Notes under the pieces: generated by a model
Database searches by the model: none
Told to the model about the DNA's origin: nothing
Seen by the model: only the letters and a program-made list of their open reading frames with translations
Part shown: in pieces, positions 41,646 to 51,457 of the stretch
How the letters are laid out: the number at the start of each line of letters is the position of its first letter
Numbering within the stretch: position 1 is the stretch's first letter
Origin: an uncultured Lachnospiraceae bacterium
GTDB lineage: Bacteria; Bacillota; Clostridia; Lachnospirales; Lachnospiraceae
DNA: 56,574 bases
Direction: 5' to 3'
Assembly (NCBI GenBank): GCA_910585625.1
Contig: CAJUFQ010000015.1
Span: forward strand, 1-56,574
Translations under genes and position numbers: made by a program

Positions 41646-44555
41646 TCATTTTACATACATATTATAGAGACATTTCTTATTATATCCTGGCACAAGCTGT
41701 CCCCAGGAGGAAATGCCGATGACTTTCAGGTAGCGGTTCGTATACTTAAGGGTGGAAGAGGTGTCCATATGTTTATACACATCGAACGCTTCCTTGCCCG
41801 CAATCCCCATCGGCAGCCCTTGGGCGACTTCCACAGGATGGTCATGGTAACTGCGAATGATAAACGCATCCACCATGGAATTGCATGCCGCGATGTAATA
41901 GCTGCCGGCAAGCGCAGCCGCCTGGATGGTTTCTCCCCAGTTAGAAGCATAACCTACCTCTGAGAGTAAAACCCGCACCGAGGAGCCATAATACCGCTTG
42001 ATGTAATGAGTCAGGACATATAAATTCTTCATCGTAATGTAAGGGCTGTTGTCATCATAAGTAATCCCATACCCATCCCAGAACTTTGTGTAAGTCAGGG
42101 GACTGGAGTACGCATGGTAGGCAAGATTCCATTTCAGCCCTCCCTGAATCGCATTCAGATGTTCCACGAAGGAAGAAATGGAAAATTTCGCGCTATATCC
42201 GCCGGCCATGGAGGTATTCCAGAAATTATCCATGCAGATGAACACACGCGCATTCGCGTACTGGCTGCGCACTCCGTAATACAACGCGCGGAAAGCATAA
42301 GCATAAATACGGAAATAATACGCCGCCGGCATGTCGCCCGCATAATTCCAGCCGCGCGGGTTATTGATTTCATTGCCCAAAATCCAGTTTGACACGTAGC
42401 AGCCCTTCTGGCCAAATACGCTTCCAATGTAGCAGAAGATTGCCTCCATCTTCTCTCTGGCGCTGTCGCTTCCTATGTTCCATGTATAAAAGGGGGCCGC
42501 TCCATAAGTCCGCGCCTTGGGATCGATAAGGTTCGTATGCCCATCCACCCAGTTCAGCAGGATCTGCATGGTAACATTAATTCCCTTTTTATTGCATTCT
42601 GATACTATCTGCCGGTAAGCATCCATGTTGCTGAAATAATAAATCTTCCCATTGTATTCATAAGGCACTGTTGGGTTCTCCAATATATACGACGCCGTTA
42701 TGTTCAGGAAATTATTCTTAGCCCCGCAGTTGTCAATCTCCTGCATGTTGTTGTAGAACTGCATTCCCTTTTTTGTCTTCCCCAGCTTATATTTCGACTT
42801 GTTCTTAGCCGCTTTCTCCGGAGACTTGACAAAGGAAATGTTGCTGACCAGCTTAAAATTGCTGCCCTTCTTCACGGCAATCCCGAATTTGGACGTGACA
42901 TAGCCCTGGTTCTCCGCAGTCTTTAACGTGAAACTCAATGTCTTCTTCTTGAACGCCTGCTTTGCCATCTGGTATGGCTTGCCGTTTAAGGGATTCACAT
43001 ACACCAGGTAATAGCGGTCGTCTGCGCTTGCCACCCTCTTTTTCACAGTGGCCTTGATTTTCACCTTGCCTGTCGAAACAGCCTTACATGTCGTGATCTT
43101 AGCACATTTTTTATCCGGTTTACGCGTGCATTTCACCCATTTCGCATAGAACGTTTTATCGCCGATGCTTCCCTTTTTCACCTCACTGACACGTTTTTTC
43201 AGCTTTGCATCCTGATACCAGCCGTCAAAATCATATCCATTCTTGGTGGGAAATGGCAGGGAGAACGTGCTGGATTTCATGTTATAGGTCTTTTTGGCAT
43301 TCTTCGGAACCTTCCCGCTTTTTGCCTGGTACTTGATGTTATAGGTCGCAAGCTCCCAGTTCGCATAGAGCGTCACTGTCCCATCCGCTTTCGTGGTAAG
43401 CGTCTTTACCTGTGCCCCGCCTTTATACGCAGTCCCCTTTCCGTTCTTCTTCGTGTTCCACCCGACAAATTTATAGCCTTTGCGCTTAAAACTGTTCGTC
43501 CTCAGTTTGCTGGACGTGCCGTACACATGGCTGCTGGACGATACTTTGCCGCTGGAAGCACCATTGCCGTCATACTTTACTTTATAACTGTTTGCTTTCC
43601 ATACGGCATAAAGCGCAAACACGCCCCCATCCTTCTGCCCGTCAAAAGAGGCTTCCTGCTGCTGCCCATAGCTCTTGCCTTTGCCGTCATCCTTCGTGTT
43701 CCACCCGACAAAAACATAGCCCGGCCGTGTGTATTTATTCTTCGCTAATTTCCGGCTTTCCCCGCAGCTAAAGACCTGATCTTCCATCTCTCCCATACCG
43801 CCGTTTGCATAAAAGCGCACCTTATATTCCCCGCGCCGCCAGACTGCCTTCAGCACGACTTTTGCGCCATCCTTATCCGTGAGATTCTTCACAGCGGTAT
43901 TCTCTTGGTAAATCCCTGCTCCTTCCAGCTCCCAGCCAGCTAACACGTGATCCTTCTTGCTTACCCCGGAAGACGGAAGTACCAGTTCTTCCCCATAGTA
44001 CAGCAGGCGTTCTGCCGGCGTCTCTCCTGTCCCACCGTTCAGGTCAAACATTACATGGTACGAAATCGGCGTCCAAGACGCAGATAAGACAAAATTTCCC
44101 GCCACCGGCTGCTCAAAATTATAATAATTTCCGCTTCCATCCAGCCAGCCTTGAAAGAAATACCCTTTTTTCTGCACTTCTTTTATCATGCCGGAGTCAA
44201 TATAATCTCCTTCTTGCACTTGTAAGCTGAAACTGCTTAATCCCTCCGCTGTCATTCCCCCGTCCAGGTTAAATTCAACGGTAAAACTCTGCTTCTCCTG
44301 CCCATCCCCTGGATTACCTCCCGGTTCCTGCCCTGGCCCATCCCCTGGATTACCTCCCGGTTCCTGCCCTGGCCCATCTCCCGGATTGCCCGGTTGTCCC
44401 GGCTCCTCATCCGGCTCGCCGTCTATATCCTCTTGCCGTTCCTGCGCATACTGCCAGGATTCCCCCTGAGTACCAACGGCATAAGAAACGTCTCCATTCA
44501 TAGTAAACAACAAGGCTGCTGCCAGCAGCACAGATACTATCCTCTTCTTTTTCAT
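41646..44555 (-). CDS. Secreted InlB-repeat protein with C-terminal DUF5722-like glycosidase-type domain
   Basis: A 969-residue secreted protein. It has a signal peptide (1-26), a Gly/Pro/Glu-rich linker (about 45-88), then five to six InlB/Flg_new repeats (about 90-460; units ending GWN, GWYQ or GWL, such as KGYKFVGWNTKKNGKG). A beta-rich linker domain follows (about 465-590), then a roughly 380-residue C-terminal domain. This resembles DUF5722, with TIM-barrel glycosidase hallmarks: NWILGNEINNP (a possible acid/base Glu on strand 4) and VLLSEVGYASNWG (a possible nucleophile Glu on strand 7). Surface glycan binding or cleavage is plausible. It is last in the rmlD-to-acyltransferase unit. The domain name is from memory and the enzymatic role is inferred. 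Confidence 0.8.
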   Translation of the reverse strand: MKKKRIVSVLLAAALLFTMNGDVSYAVGTQGESWQYAQERQEDIDGEPDEEPGQPGNPGDGPGQEPGGNPGDGPGQEPGGNPGDGQEKQSFTVEFNLDGGMTAEGLSSFSLQVQEGDYIDSGMIKEVQKKGYFFQGWLDGSGNYYNFEQPVAGNFVLSASWTPISYHVMFDLNGGTGETPAERLLYYGEELVLPSSGVSKKDHVLAGWELEGAGIYQENTAVKNLTDKDGAKVVLKAVWRRGEYKVRFYANGGMGEMEDQVFSCGESRKLAKNKYTRPGYVFVGWNTKDDGKGKSYGQQQEASFDGQKDGGVFALYAVWKANSYKVKYDGNGASSGKVSSSSHVYGTSSKLRTNSFKRKGYKFVGWNTKKNGKGTAYKGGAQVKTLTTKADGTVTLYANWELATYNIKYQAKSGKVPKNAKKTYNMKSSTFSLPFPTKNGYDFDGWYQDAKLKKRVSEVKKGSIGDKTFYAKWVKCTRKPDKKCAKITTCKAVSTGKVKIKATVKKRVASADDRYYLVYVNPLNGKPYQMAKQAFKKKTLSFTLKTAENQGYVTSKFGIAVKKGSNFKLVSNISFVKSPEKAAKNKSKYKLGKTKKGMQFYNNMQEIDNCGAKNNFLNITASYILENPTVPYEYNGKIYYFSNMDAYRQIVSECNKKGINVTMQILLNWVDGHTNLIDPKARTYGAAPFYTWNIGSDSAREKMEAIFCYIGSVFGQKGCYVSNWILGNEINNPRGWNYAGDMPAAYYFRIYAYAFRALYYGVRSQYANARVFICMDNFWNTSMAGGYSAKFSISSFVEHLNAIQGGLKWNLAYHAYSSPLTYTKFWDGYGITYDDNSPYITMKNLYVLTHYIKRYYGSSVRVLLSEVGYASNWGETIQAAALAGSYYIAACNSMVDAFIIRSYHDHPVEVAQGLPMGIAGKEAFDVYKHMDTSSTLKYTNRYLKVIGISSWGQLVPGYNKKCLYNMYVK
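44301..44402. repeat. 36-bp tandem repeat encoding the Gly/Pro/Glu linker
   Basis: Two identical 36-bp units (44301-44336 and 44337-44372) and a diverged third (44373 to about 44402). They encode GPGQEPGGNPGD-type 12-residue repeats in the secreted InlB-repeat protein, keeping frame. Copy number may vary between strains and change linker length. The 95-bp gap from the gene's start (44556) to the acyltransferase stop holds no clear promoter. Confidence 0.85.
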
Positions 44556-44650
44556 TTCGATCCCTCTATCCCTTTTCTTCTTTTGAACAATACTTACTGT
44601 TTCTGATTTAAATCTGTGTTAATTTCGTAAAAACCCGTCCCCACACTAGG

Positions 44651-45934
44651 CTATGGCAAATGCTTCCTTTTCTGCAGCGGCATCCTGCAGGATTTCACTA
44701 TAAAAGCGTATGCCTCTTCCGCCACCACCAAAACGAAGTTATCAATGAGAAAAGCCATCCCCAGCGACACCGCCAAGGTTACTATCCATGATAAGAATAT
44801 TCCGCCTGCGTAATAGTAAGATTTCGTGTAAATATGGAACCGTCCCTTCGTGAGCAATGCCAGAACCGTCCAATGAACCAAAATCAGGGAATAACTGTAT
44901 TTTCCCAAAACTGACAAGATGACATTCCCCCTGGAAAATATCCCGGGAAACATAAATACCAGAGAAAACAACCCACCGGATATCATCATCATGGTAGGAG
45001 AACAATTACAGCATACCTCCAGGAAATTCTCTCCTGCCTTAATATAATACATTGTCACTCCAAGCCCGGCAACCCCAGACAGAACGATGAATTTATCGTA
45101 CTTCCTCGTCTCCTCCCTTGTCATCCAGTACCCAAAGATTGCAATCCCGGCCCAGGAAGCCATCATCGGATGCACCCCGCAGGGAATCGGGCTGTAGGTA
45201 GCAAAGAACATGAATCCCCAGGCAACGGCTGTCATCGCCGTCAATATCTTATACGGCATGTCGCGGAGCATATAACGAAGGAACGGAACCGCGATATAAA
45301 TTGCCAGTATCTCGTACAAAAGCCAATAGTGGGGACATTCCGGGGTCTTACCCTGAAAGAAATTGCCGAACATCTTACCAATCGTCTGTAACGTGATATG
45401 TTCCAACCCTTTGTTAATCCATAAGTAAAAAATATAGTATACAAACATCGGCAGCACGACCCGGGATACACGGTGGAGATAAAAGTCTGACAGCTTCTCC
45501 TCACGGTATGGAAGCAGCAGGCTGCCGCTTAACATGACATAAATCAGGTTGCAGGCCAGACAGAACACATAAAATACCATCAGGATATAGATGGCAGCCT
45601 CATCCTCTATCAACCCCTCCGTTATCAAATCCATCTGTACGGCGTGCGTAAGGATGACCATAGAAACGGCGAGGATCCGCAGCCAGTCATATTGATTGAC
45701 CCTCGTTTTCCCAGCCTGGATTCCCAAAACCTTTCTCATATACTGCGGCGTCTTGCGGCTCCTGCTCCTATGTATGAGGACTGCTGCAAGAATCACTACT
45801 GACAGCGCGGCCAGCTTCTTCGTTCCCAGAGGGAAGCCATACCAGCGCAGAAACAAGATAAAAAATATCCCCAATGCCAGCCACAGCAAGGTCTCTGCCA
45901 ACTGTTTCCCTGCGGCCTTTTTATTTTCCAGCAT
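44651..45934 (-). CDS. Acyltransferase family 3 (surface polysaccharide O-acyltransferase-like)
   Basis: A 427-residue polytopic protein with about ten to eleven helices. RVNQYDWLRILAVSMVILTH (about 78-97), ending in the catalytic-type His, is the typical Acyltransferase_3 first-helix motif. FYLHRVSRVVLPMFVYYIFY is the second conserved block. These enzymes O-acetylate or otherwise acylate glycans at the membrane. I take the ATG at 45934, with GAGGAGGG 7 nt upstream; it overlaps the flippase gene end by 14 bp, so the two are coupled. The open frame to 45988 lacks a site. It is followed by the InlB-repeat gene. Acetylation of the glycan carried by that flippase is a plausible role. Confidence 0.87.
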   Translation of the reverse strand: MLENKKAAGKQLAETLLWLALGIFFILFLRWYGFPLGTKKLAALSVVILAAVLIHRSRSRKTPQYMRKVLGIQAGKTRVNQYDWLRILAVSMVILTHAVQMDLITEGLIEDEAAIYILMVFYVFCLACNLIYVMLSGSLLLPYREEKLSDFYLHRVSRVVLPMFVYYIFYLWINKGLEHITLQTIGKMFGNFFQGKTPECPHYWLLYEILAIYIAVPFLRYMLRDMPYKILTAMTAVAWGFMFFATYSPIPCGVHPMMASWAGIAIFGYWMTREETRKYDKFIVLSGVAGLGVTMYYIKAGENFLEVCCNCSPTMMMISGGLFSLVFMFPGIFSRGNVILSVLGKYSYSLILVHWTVLALLTKGRFHIYTKSYYYAGGIFLSWIVTLAVSLGMAFLIDNFVLVVAEEAYAFIVKSCRMPLQKRKHLP

Positions 45935-47411
45935 TTTTTGTCCCTCCTCTCGCCAGCGTTGCCATTTTCTTAAGGTACGGCAATACAAACTCTACCGTAA
46001 TCGTTTCCTTCAGCAACAGAAGCACCAGCCCATAAGCCCCGAAAAATACGACTCCCGTAACTGCCAGGATTAGGAAATTCCCTGCCCCTGCCAAAACAGT
46101 CTCATGCAATGCCATGGACGATACGGCTGCCGGAACCAGAGCCAACAGATAAGGCACGACGCTCTTCATCTGCCAGATTTCCTTTAAGAATTCCCGTAGG
46201 ATCGCAGCTTCTACCAACACAACTGCAAACTCTGCAACCAACGTCCCGATTGACGCGCCGGATGCCCCCAGGCTGGGAATCAGCAAAAGGTTGAGCAAGA
46301 AATCTACCACCGCCCCCACGATAACTGCCTGCAGCACCCTTTTTTCGCGGTCTGTAGGAACCAGTATCTGCATCCCTAAGATGTTGGACAAACCCATAAA
46401 CAATATCGTAGGTATGATCAGGCGCGTAGGCGTTACGGCCAGCGCATAGGCAGGGCCGGACAAAAGCCCAATCCCTTCCTCCACGAAAAGCAGGATATAC
46501 AAGACCATGGGCAATGCAATCATCAGTACGAAGCTCAGAGCATGCGTAGTCATCCTGCGAAACTCTTTTTCCTTGCCCATCTCAATATAATAAGAAAGCC
46601 TTGGCAGCAAGACGGTCCCAAGCGATATGACAAGCCCTACCATCGCCACCTTAATATTGACTGCCGCGCTGTAATAACCGCTCTGCTCATCCCCGCTGAT
46701 AAATTTCAGCATCACGACATCCAGGTTTGTATAGATACTGGTTGCCACCGTCATCGCACAAAATACGGCAATCGGCTTGACATGCTTCCTGAGGTTATAA
46801 TTTCCCAGCGGTTTTATGATAATATATCTGCGCAGCCGTATAAAATTGAAGAAATAAGAGCCGATGTTGGATATGACTGTAAGGCCACCATATATCACAT
46901 AATCTTCTTTCTCATGGACGAGGCCGAACATAAGAACCACAGCTATCACTTTAAACAGCAGAGAAACCGCCGTGATATAGGCATATTCCTCTAACGCTGA
47001 ATAAAGCCAGGTCACGCCGATGACATTCAGGAATATGGACGTGCCAATTACCAAAAGCAATTCCCTGTCCTCTGCAAATTTAGGCACTGCATATAGCGAA
47101 AATCCAAACACGACATAGACAAGTACCATCATGACGCCATTGATTATCAGTATTTCCTGCACTGTCCTGGATAATTTCTCCTTGTCATCCCGAACCTGGG
47201 CACAGGCACGGATCCCATAGGTAGGGATTCCCAACATCGCCACCATAGAGAAATAATTCACCACCCCGGCGGCAGCTGCGACCTTACCTGTCCCAACCGG
47301 CAAAAGCATCCTCGATATGTAAGGGAAGGTAATCAGGGGAAAAATCACGCTCGACGTCGTGAGGATAAAATTCATAATAAAATTAAAGGTTACAGAGTGT
47401 TCTTTTTTCAT
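45921..47411 (-). CDS. Oligosaccharide flippase (Wzx-type), second in window
   Basis: A 496-residue protein with 12-14 helices. SVTFNFIMNFILTTSSVIFP and LITFPYISRMLLPVGTGKVA form the conserved RfbX/Wzx N-terminus (F-P-Y-x-SR-x-L). It should flip undecaprenyl-diphosphate-linked glycans. The ATG at 47411 follows AGGAGAGG; a GTG-type start at 47432 is unsupported. It is between a DUF4422 glycosyltransferase gene and an O-acyltransferase gene, thus a second Wzx-type unit, distinct in sequence from the plus-strand flippase at 3610-5154. No separate polymerase is next to it, unless the GT-C-like or DUF2142 proteins act with it. Confidence 0.9.
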   Translation of the reverse strand: MKKEHSVTFNFIMNFILTTSSVIFPLITFPYISRMLLPVGTGKVAAAAGVVNYFSMVAMLGIPTYGIRACAQVRDDKEKLSRTVQEILIINGVMMVLVYVVFGFSLYAVPKFAEDRELLLVIGTSIFLNVIGVTWLYSALEEYAYITAVSLLFKVIAVVLMFGLVHEKEDYVIYGGLTVISNIGSYFFNFIRLRRYIIIKPLGNYNLRKHVKPIAVFCAMTVATSIYTNLDVVMLKFISGDEQSGYYSAAVNIKVAMVGLVISLGTVLLPRLSYYIEMGKEKEFRRMTTHALSFVLMIALPMVLYILLFVEEGIGLLSGPAYALAVTPTRLIIPTILFMGLSNILGMQILVPTDREKRVLQAVIVGAVVDFLLNLLLIPSLGASGASIGTLVAEFAVVLVEAAILREFLKEIWQMKSVVPYLLALVPAAVSSMALHETVLAGAGNFLILAVTGVVFFGAYGLVLLLLKETITVEFVLPYLKKMATLARGGTKNAGK

Positions 47412-47438
47412 CCAATCCTCTCCTACGCGCACATAACT

Positions 47439-48236
47439 TTACTCCCAATACGGAACACCCTTCTTCTCTAAACGCCCGTCCATTATCCTTCTGTTCAGGC
47501 TCAGAATATCATACAAGACTTTGCCTACACGCACCCGCATAGAAAGCCCTTGCTCCATGACCTCTGTCTCCGCGACTTTCAGCTTATGGTGGATTAAATA
47601 CACAAGCCAGAGACGTTCCGAAAGGAAACCGTACACGCGCTGCTGGTACGCATCATACCCTGCAAGCTTAAGATGCTTCTCACACTCCTCCATAATGCCA
47701 AACAGCCACGCACAGTAACCGTCAAAAATTTCCTTGCGGCAGACCATCATATTGTAAGGAAACATAAAGCCCTTTGCCATCGCCTTATCAAAACTGCCCA
47801 GATACTTCGGATGACATTCCTCGATGACGCCCCGCACCATCTGCAAGTCTTCCCTGCTATGCCGCTGCTCAAACTGTTTTTGCACGCTTCCCGGAAGCCA
47901 CCATCTTTTGGCCACAATGGCATCTGCATCGTTTAACATCTGCTCCGCTTTCGCAAAGGGAAGCAATCCGTTGGCATCTGTAAAAAACCTACGGTAATGG
48001 CAGATGCCGACAATTTCGTCACTGCAGTTCTTCCACAGCCAGTACAACCCTGTCAGTTCACAGTAATTGCTGTTTTTGGCGGAAATGTTGTCTCCGGTAT
48101 CATCAAAGGCATATCCTTGCATCTGTTTTTCTTTTTCTGATAATTTGCAGGCTCCCACATAAAGTTTCTGATAATGTTCCGGCACTGCCAGCTCCAGCGG
48201 CTTATGTGTTATCACATAAATCTGTCCTTTTTGCAA
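47439..48236 (-). CDS. DUF4422 capsular polysaccharide glycosyltransferase-like protein
   Basis: A 265-residue protein of the DUF4422 family, common in capsule loci and related to galactofuranosyl- or other glycosyltransferases. The characteristic parts are DNISAKNSNYCELTGLYWLW (near 60-80), VGICHYRRFF and YGFLSERLWLVYL. I choose a TTG start at 48236, because AAAGGAGG lies 8 nt upstream. The frame is open to 48296, but there it overlaps the previous gene more and lacks a site. With the TTG start it still overlaps that gene's end by 35 bp, implying coupled translation. Donor and acceptor are unknown. Confidence 0.85.
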   Translation of the reverse strand: MQKGQIYVITHKPLELAVPEHYQKLYVGACKLSEKEKQMQGYAFDDTGDNISAKNSNYCELTGLYWLWKNCSDEIVGICHYRRFFTDANGLLPFAKAEQMLNDADAIVAKRWWLPGSVQKQFEQRHSREDLQMVRGVIEECHPKYLGSFDKAMAKGFMFPYNMMVCRKEIFDGYCAWLFGIMEECEKHLKLAGYDAYQQRVYGFLSERLWLVYLIHHKLKVAETEVMEQGLSMRVRVGKVLYDILSLNRRIMDGRLEKKGVPYWE

Positions 48237-50262
48237 ATCTCTCTCCTCCTTTCTGCACCATGCCTGCAAGCAATTCCCCGCATCGGCAGATACCAATCAT
48301 CTCTGCGCTTATCAGGATGGCATAGGCGGAACTTAAGTACATTTCGTTGATGGCCGGGCACTGGGTCAGCTCCACACTGGCAATCCCTGCTGCAAATACA
48401 ATCACGCTTAAGCCAAACCCGGTAGCAATCAGCCAAGCGTTGAGACACTCATATTTTTTCTTCCGCAGATCTTTCACCACAAAGATGGTCAGCATACCAT
48501 ATGAGAGAATCCCCAGCCAGAACATGGGCTTTCCGGCTGCGCGGTAGAGGTTGCCGACGGAATTTAGCCTTCGCACCATCCTTTTCCTAGCGGCGTCCGT
48601 AGCTTCTTTCTCCCTCCGGCAGACAAATGTATCCACAGCCCCGGTGTAATTCATATTCTCATCCTCCACGGTCTGTTCCTTCACTACCGGTATCTTTGCC
48701 AGGCTCACGCCGTCCTGACAGAAGTTGAGGCGCCACTGGGCGTCCTCGCTGCTCATGTCGCTGTCCCATTCTGCCTTGAACCGGCAGCTGTTTACAGCCT
48801 CGTTCCCATACCCGATAGCCCTGACATAGTCACTGATTCCCTTGCTGCTCTCATGTAATGCCTGCGTATAACGGTTCCCATCCTTGTCCTCCAGATATAT
48901 GTCCATGGAGCTGGTATCAAATTGAGGGAAAGCTATCCAACCGCTGGCAAAATAATCATGATGGTATCTTTTCCTGTTGCGCGCCGCACGGTTCCTTGAC
49001 AGCAGCTCAAACTCCACGCCGCTCCCGCTCCACCTCCTGCGGGTAAATCCTTTGGCATACGCACTCTGGTAGCTATTCATGTAGTCAATGACTTGCCCGA
49101 TACCAGCCAGAAGCTCCCTGCGGTGCGCAGGCGTGTCGATATAGTATTTCTGCGCCATGCCGTATTGTTCTTTTTCCAGCCTGCCGTCACGGAAAGCCGC
49201 TTCCAGCTCACCGTAAAGGTCTTCGTAAAAGGTATACGCCTTGTCGCAGCTTTCATAGACGCCTGCGTTGGAAACCCCTTCCGCCAATGCCCAGCCAAGC
49301 CAGCCGTCCTCCACTTCCCCATCCTCCGGCCGGGTATCGTAGCCGGAATACGCATCCATCGTTTTCTCCAGCTCATCTTTCACGCCTGCCAGCGTAGGGC
49401 AGATATCGTAAAGTTCTTGCAGCTGCTCCCGAGACAAGCTAATCTTTTCGTCCAGCTTCCCAGACTTGATATGGGAGATATCATCAATCACCGCCTGGGC
49501 ATATTCCAGGGAAGGATGCCCATACCAGAGGATATTACAGAGCTTCACGGTGCCTGAAAACAGGAAAATTCCCAAAAATGGAAATGCCAGGCACAAGTAC
49601 CTGGGAAGATCCACAGCCTTCCTCCGTTTCACTAGCAGGATGGCAAACATCACTGCACAGATTGTGACGGTAAACGGAAGGATCCATATGGTATCGCTTT
49701 TCGTTATCCACAGATATCCCAGCGAAAGTCCAGTAAATACAGACCAGCGCAGGATTTTTTTGCGGTTCTCCTCACACAAGGAGAAATACATATGGAGCAA
49801 ACCCCCGAAAACAAAAAGCGTCAGCACTATACCCAGGCCGTTACGGTAGACGCGCTGAAGCACCATGCAGCAAAAAGAAATAGGATTGAACAGCAGCACA
49901 ATATAAAGGAGGAACACGCTCTTGCCGGAGAAGATTTTCCGCAGCGCGGTGCAGAAAATCATGCAGGCAATGGAATACCCAAGCGTAATGCTAAAAATAT
50001 ATGGTATGTGCAGCCGGTAGCAGACCGCCAGAAAGAAACTGAACCCCGGCTCCTTCATAAATGTGTAGGTGCCGAAATCCCCCAGCCATTTAAGCCTTGA
50101 GATAGAAAACGCCCAGTCCTTGAGCAGCTCATCGTCACAGGGTGAGCCGGACACCACATAGATGGGAAGCCCAATCACCAGAAGCTGCTTAATTAACGCG
50201 GCCAGCAGAAACGCGCTCATAAGTTTATGTTCCTTTATTACTGCCAATACCTTTTCTTTCAT
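48202..50262 (-). CDS. GT-C-like polytopic protein with large extracytoplasmic insert
   Basis: A 686-residue membrane protein I do not recognise precisely. About eight helices come first (about 12-250); the loop after the first is SGSPCDDELLKDWAFSISRL, with a DD pair placed like GT-C catalytic residues. Then follows a soluble region of about 310 residues (about 255-565), rich in charged and aromatic residues, and four final helices. The long soluble insert is unlike Wzy. A glycosyltransferase using polyprenyl-phosphate sugar is plausible, since a polyprenyl-P-sugar synthase gene is directly upstream, 25 bp away. I take the ATG at 50262 with GAGGAAGG ahead; the ORF is open to 50316. Function is inferred. 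Confidence 0.65.
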   Translation of the reverse strand: MKEKVLAVIKEHKLMSAFLLAALIKQLLVIGLPIYVVSGSPCDDELLKDWAFSISRLKWLGDFGTYTFMKEPGFSFFLAVCYRLHIPYIFSITLGYSIACMIFCTALRKIFSGKSVFLLYIVLLFNPISFCCMVLQRVYRNGLGIVLTLFVFGGLLHMYFSLCEENRKKILRWSVFTGLSLGYLWITKSDTIWILPFTVTICAVMFAILLVKRRKAVDLPRYLCLAFPFLGIFLFSGTVKLCNILWYGHPSLEYAQAVIDDISHIKSGKLDEKISLSREQLQELYDICPTLAGVKDELEKTMDAYSGYDTRPEDGEVEDGWLGWALAEGVSNAGVYESCDKAYTFYEDLYGELEAAFRDGRLEKEQYGMAQKYYIDTPAHRRELLAGIGQVIDYMNSYQSAYAKGFTRRRWSGSGVEFELLSRNRAARNRKRYHHDYFASGWIAFPQFDTSSMDIYLEDKDGNRYTQALHESSKGISDYVRAIGYGNEAVNSCRFKAEWDSDMSSEDAQWRLNFCQDGVSLAKIPVVKEQTVEDENMNYTGAVDTFVCRREKEATDAARKRMVRRLNSVGNLYRAAGKPMFWLGILSYGMLTIFVVKDLRKKKYECLNAWLIATGFGLSVIVFAAGIASVELTQCPAINEMYLSSAYAILISAEMIGICRCGELLAGMVQKGGERFAKRTDLCDNT

Positions 50263-50287
50263 GTATCCTTCCTCTGTCTTTGAGATG

Positions 50288-51442
50288 CTATTTATGTCTG
50301 ATATGCAAAATGCCAATAAAGAAGCTTCCGAATATAATCTCGATTCCCACCACGATCAGCAGCATGGCCGGAATGGTAATCCGCATCATTTTTTCCGGCG
50401 ACAATCCGCCGAACCCGGTATTGCTCCAGATTACAAAAGCTGCAATCGTAATCACAATGCCTGCCAGGAACAGCAGCAGCCCAATCACCACGCCTTTTTC
50501 CATCGTAGTCTCCTCCAGCCACTTATCCAGTTTCCCTTCCGTGGGGATGAAGCCCGTAACACTGGCATAAGAACGTACGAACATGGAGAACATCACCAGA
50601 TTTGCGCCGACCATCATCCCTGCCGCCGCATACATCAAGGTATGCACGCCAAGACCTACGGACCCAATCTGGATATTGCCGATACTCAACGTCGCCGTCA
50701 GCACCAATCCAACAAAAAACAAAATCAGCCCTGGGTAAAGGAACAGCCAGTTCGGGCTGTGCATCAGCAGGAATTTCAGGTGACGCCAGCCGTCTGACCA
50801 GCTGCGCAGATGGGGCGCGCGGGAACGTCCGTCTTTTTTTAAGGTGGTCGGGACTTCTGCGACTTTCAGGTGGTTCAGCGTTGCCTTTACTACCATCTCG
50901 CTGGCGTATTCCATGCCGGTAGTCACCAGACCCAGATTCAGGATAGCCTCTCGGTTGTAGCCTCTCAGCCCACAGTGGTAATCCCCTATCTTACATGGGA
51001 AGAACAGCCTTGCGATAAATGAAAGCACGGGATTTCCCAGGTAACGGTGCAGCGGCGGCATGGCTCCCGGCTCTATGCCCCCTTTAAAACGGTTGCCCAT
51101 CACCAAATCATAGCCTTCCCGCAGTTTTTCCACAAAAGGCATCAGGTGCAGGAAATCATAACTGTCATCTGCATCGCCCATAATCACATATTTGCCAAGC
51201 GCACTGTTGCAGCCTCCAATCAACGCTGCCCCATAGCCTTTCTCTTCCACAGGCACGACCCTTGCGCCATTTTCTGCCGCTATCTCCCTGGATCCGTCTG
51301 TGCTGCCGTTGTCCGCAACCACAATCTCCCCATTGACGCCGCTTTCTGCAAGGAAGGCCTTTGCCTTGCCGATACAGATTGCCAATGTCTCCGCCTCATT
51401 GAGGCAAGGCATCAGTATTGTCAGTTCATATTGTTCTTTCAT
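50288..51442 (-). CDS. Polyprenyl-phosphate glycosyltransferase (DPM1/GtrB-like GT2) with C-terminal helices
   Basis: A 384-residue protein. The GT-A domain (1 to about 225) has LTILMPCLNEAETLAICIGK, VVADNGSTDGSREIA and YVIMGDADDSYDF (the D-x-D near 91-99), all like dolichyl/polyprenyl-phosphate mannosyltransferases. Four helices follow (about 232-375). It should make a polyprenyl-phosphate-linked monosaccharide as donor for outside-acting GT-C enzymes. Two candidates lie on either side: DUF2142 (51458) and the GT-C-like protein (48202). AAAGGAG stands 7 nt before the ATG. The sugar is unknown. Confidence 0.88.
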   Translation of the reverse strand: MKEQYELTILMPCLNEAETLAICIGKAKAFLAESGVNGEIVVADNGSTDGSREIAAENGARVVPVEEKGYGAALIGGCNSALGKYVIMGDADDSYDFLHLMPFVEKLREGYDLVMGNRFKGGIEPGAMPPLHRYLGNPVLSFIARLFFPCKIGDYHCGLRGYNREAILNLGLVTTGMEYASEMVVKATLNHLKVAEVPTTLKKDGRSRAPHLRSWSDGWRHLKFLLMHSPNWLFLYPGLILFFVGLVLTATLSIGNIQIGSVGLGVHTLMYAAAGMMVGANLVMFSMFVRSYASVTGFIPTEGKLDKWLEETTMEKGVVIGLLLFLAGIVITIAAFVIWSNTGFGGLSPEKMMRITIPAMLLIVVGIEIIFGSFFIGILHIRHK

Positions 51443-51457
51443 TTGTAAACTCCTTTC

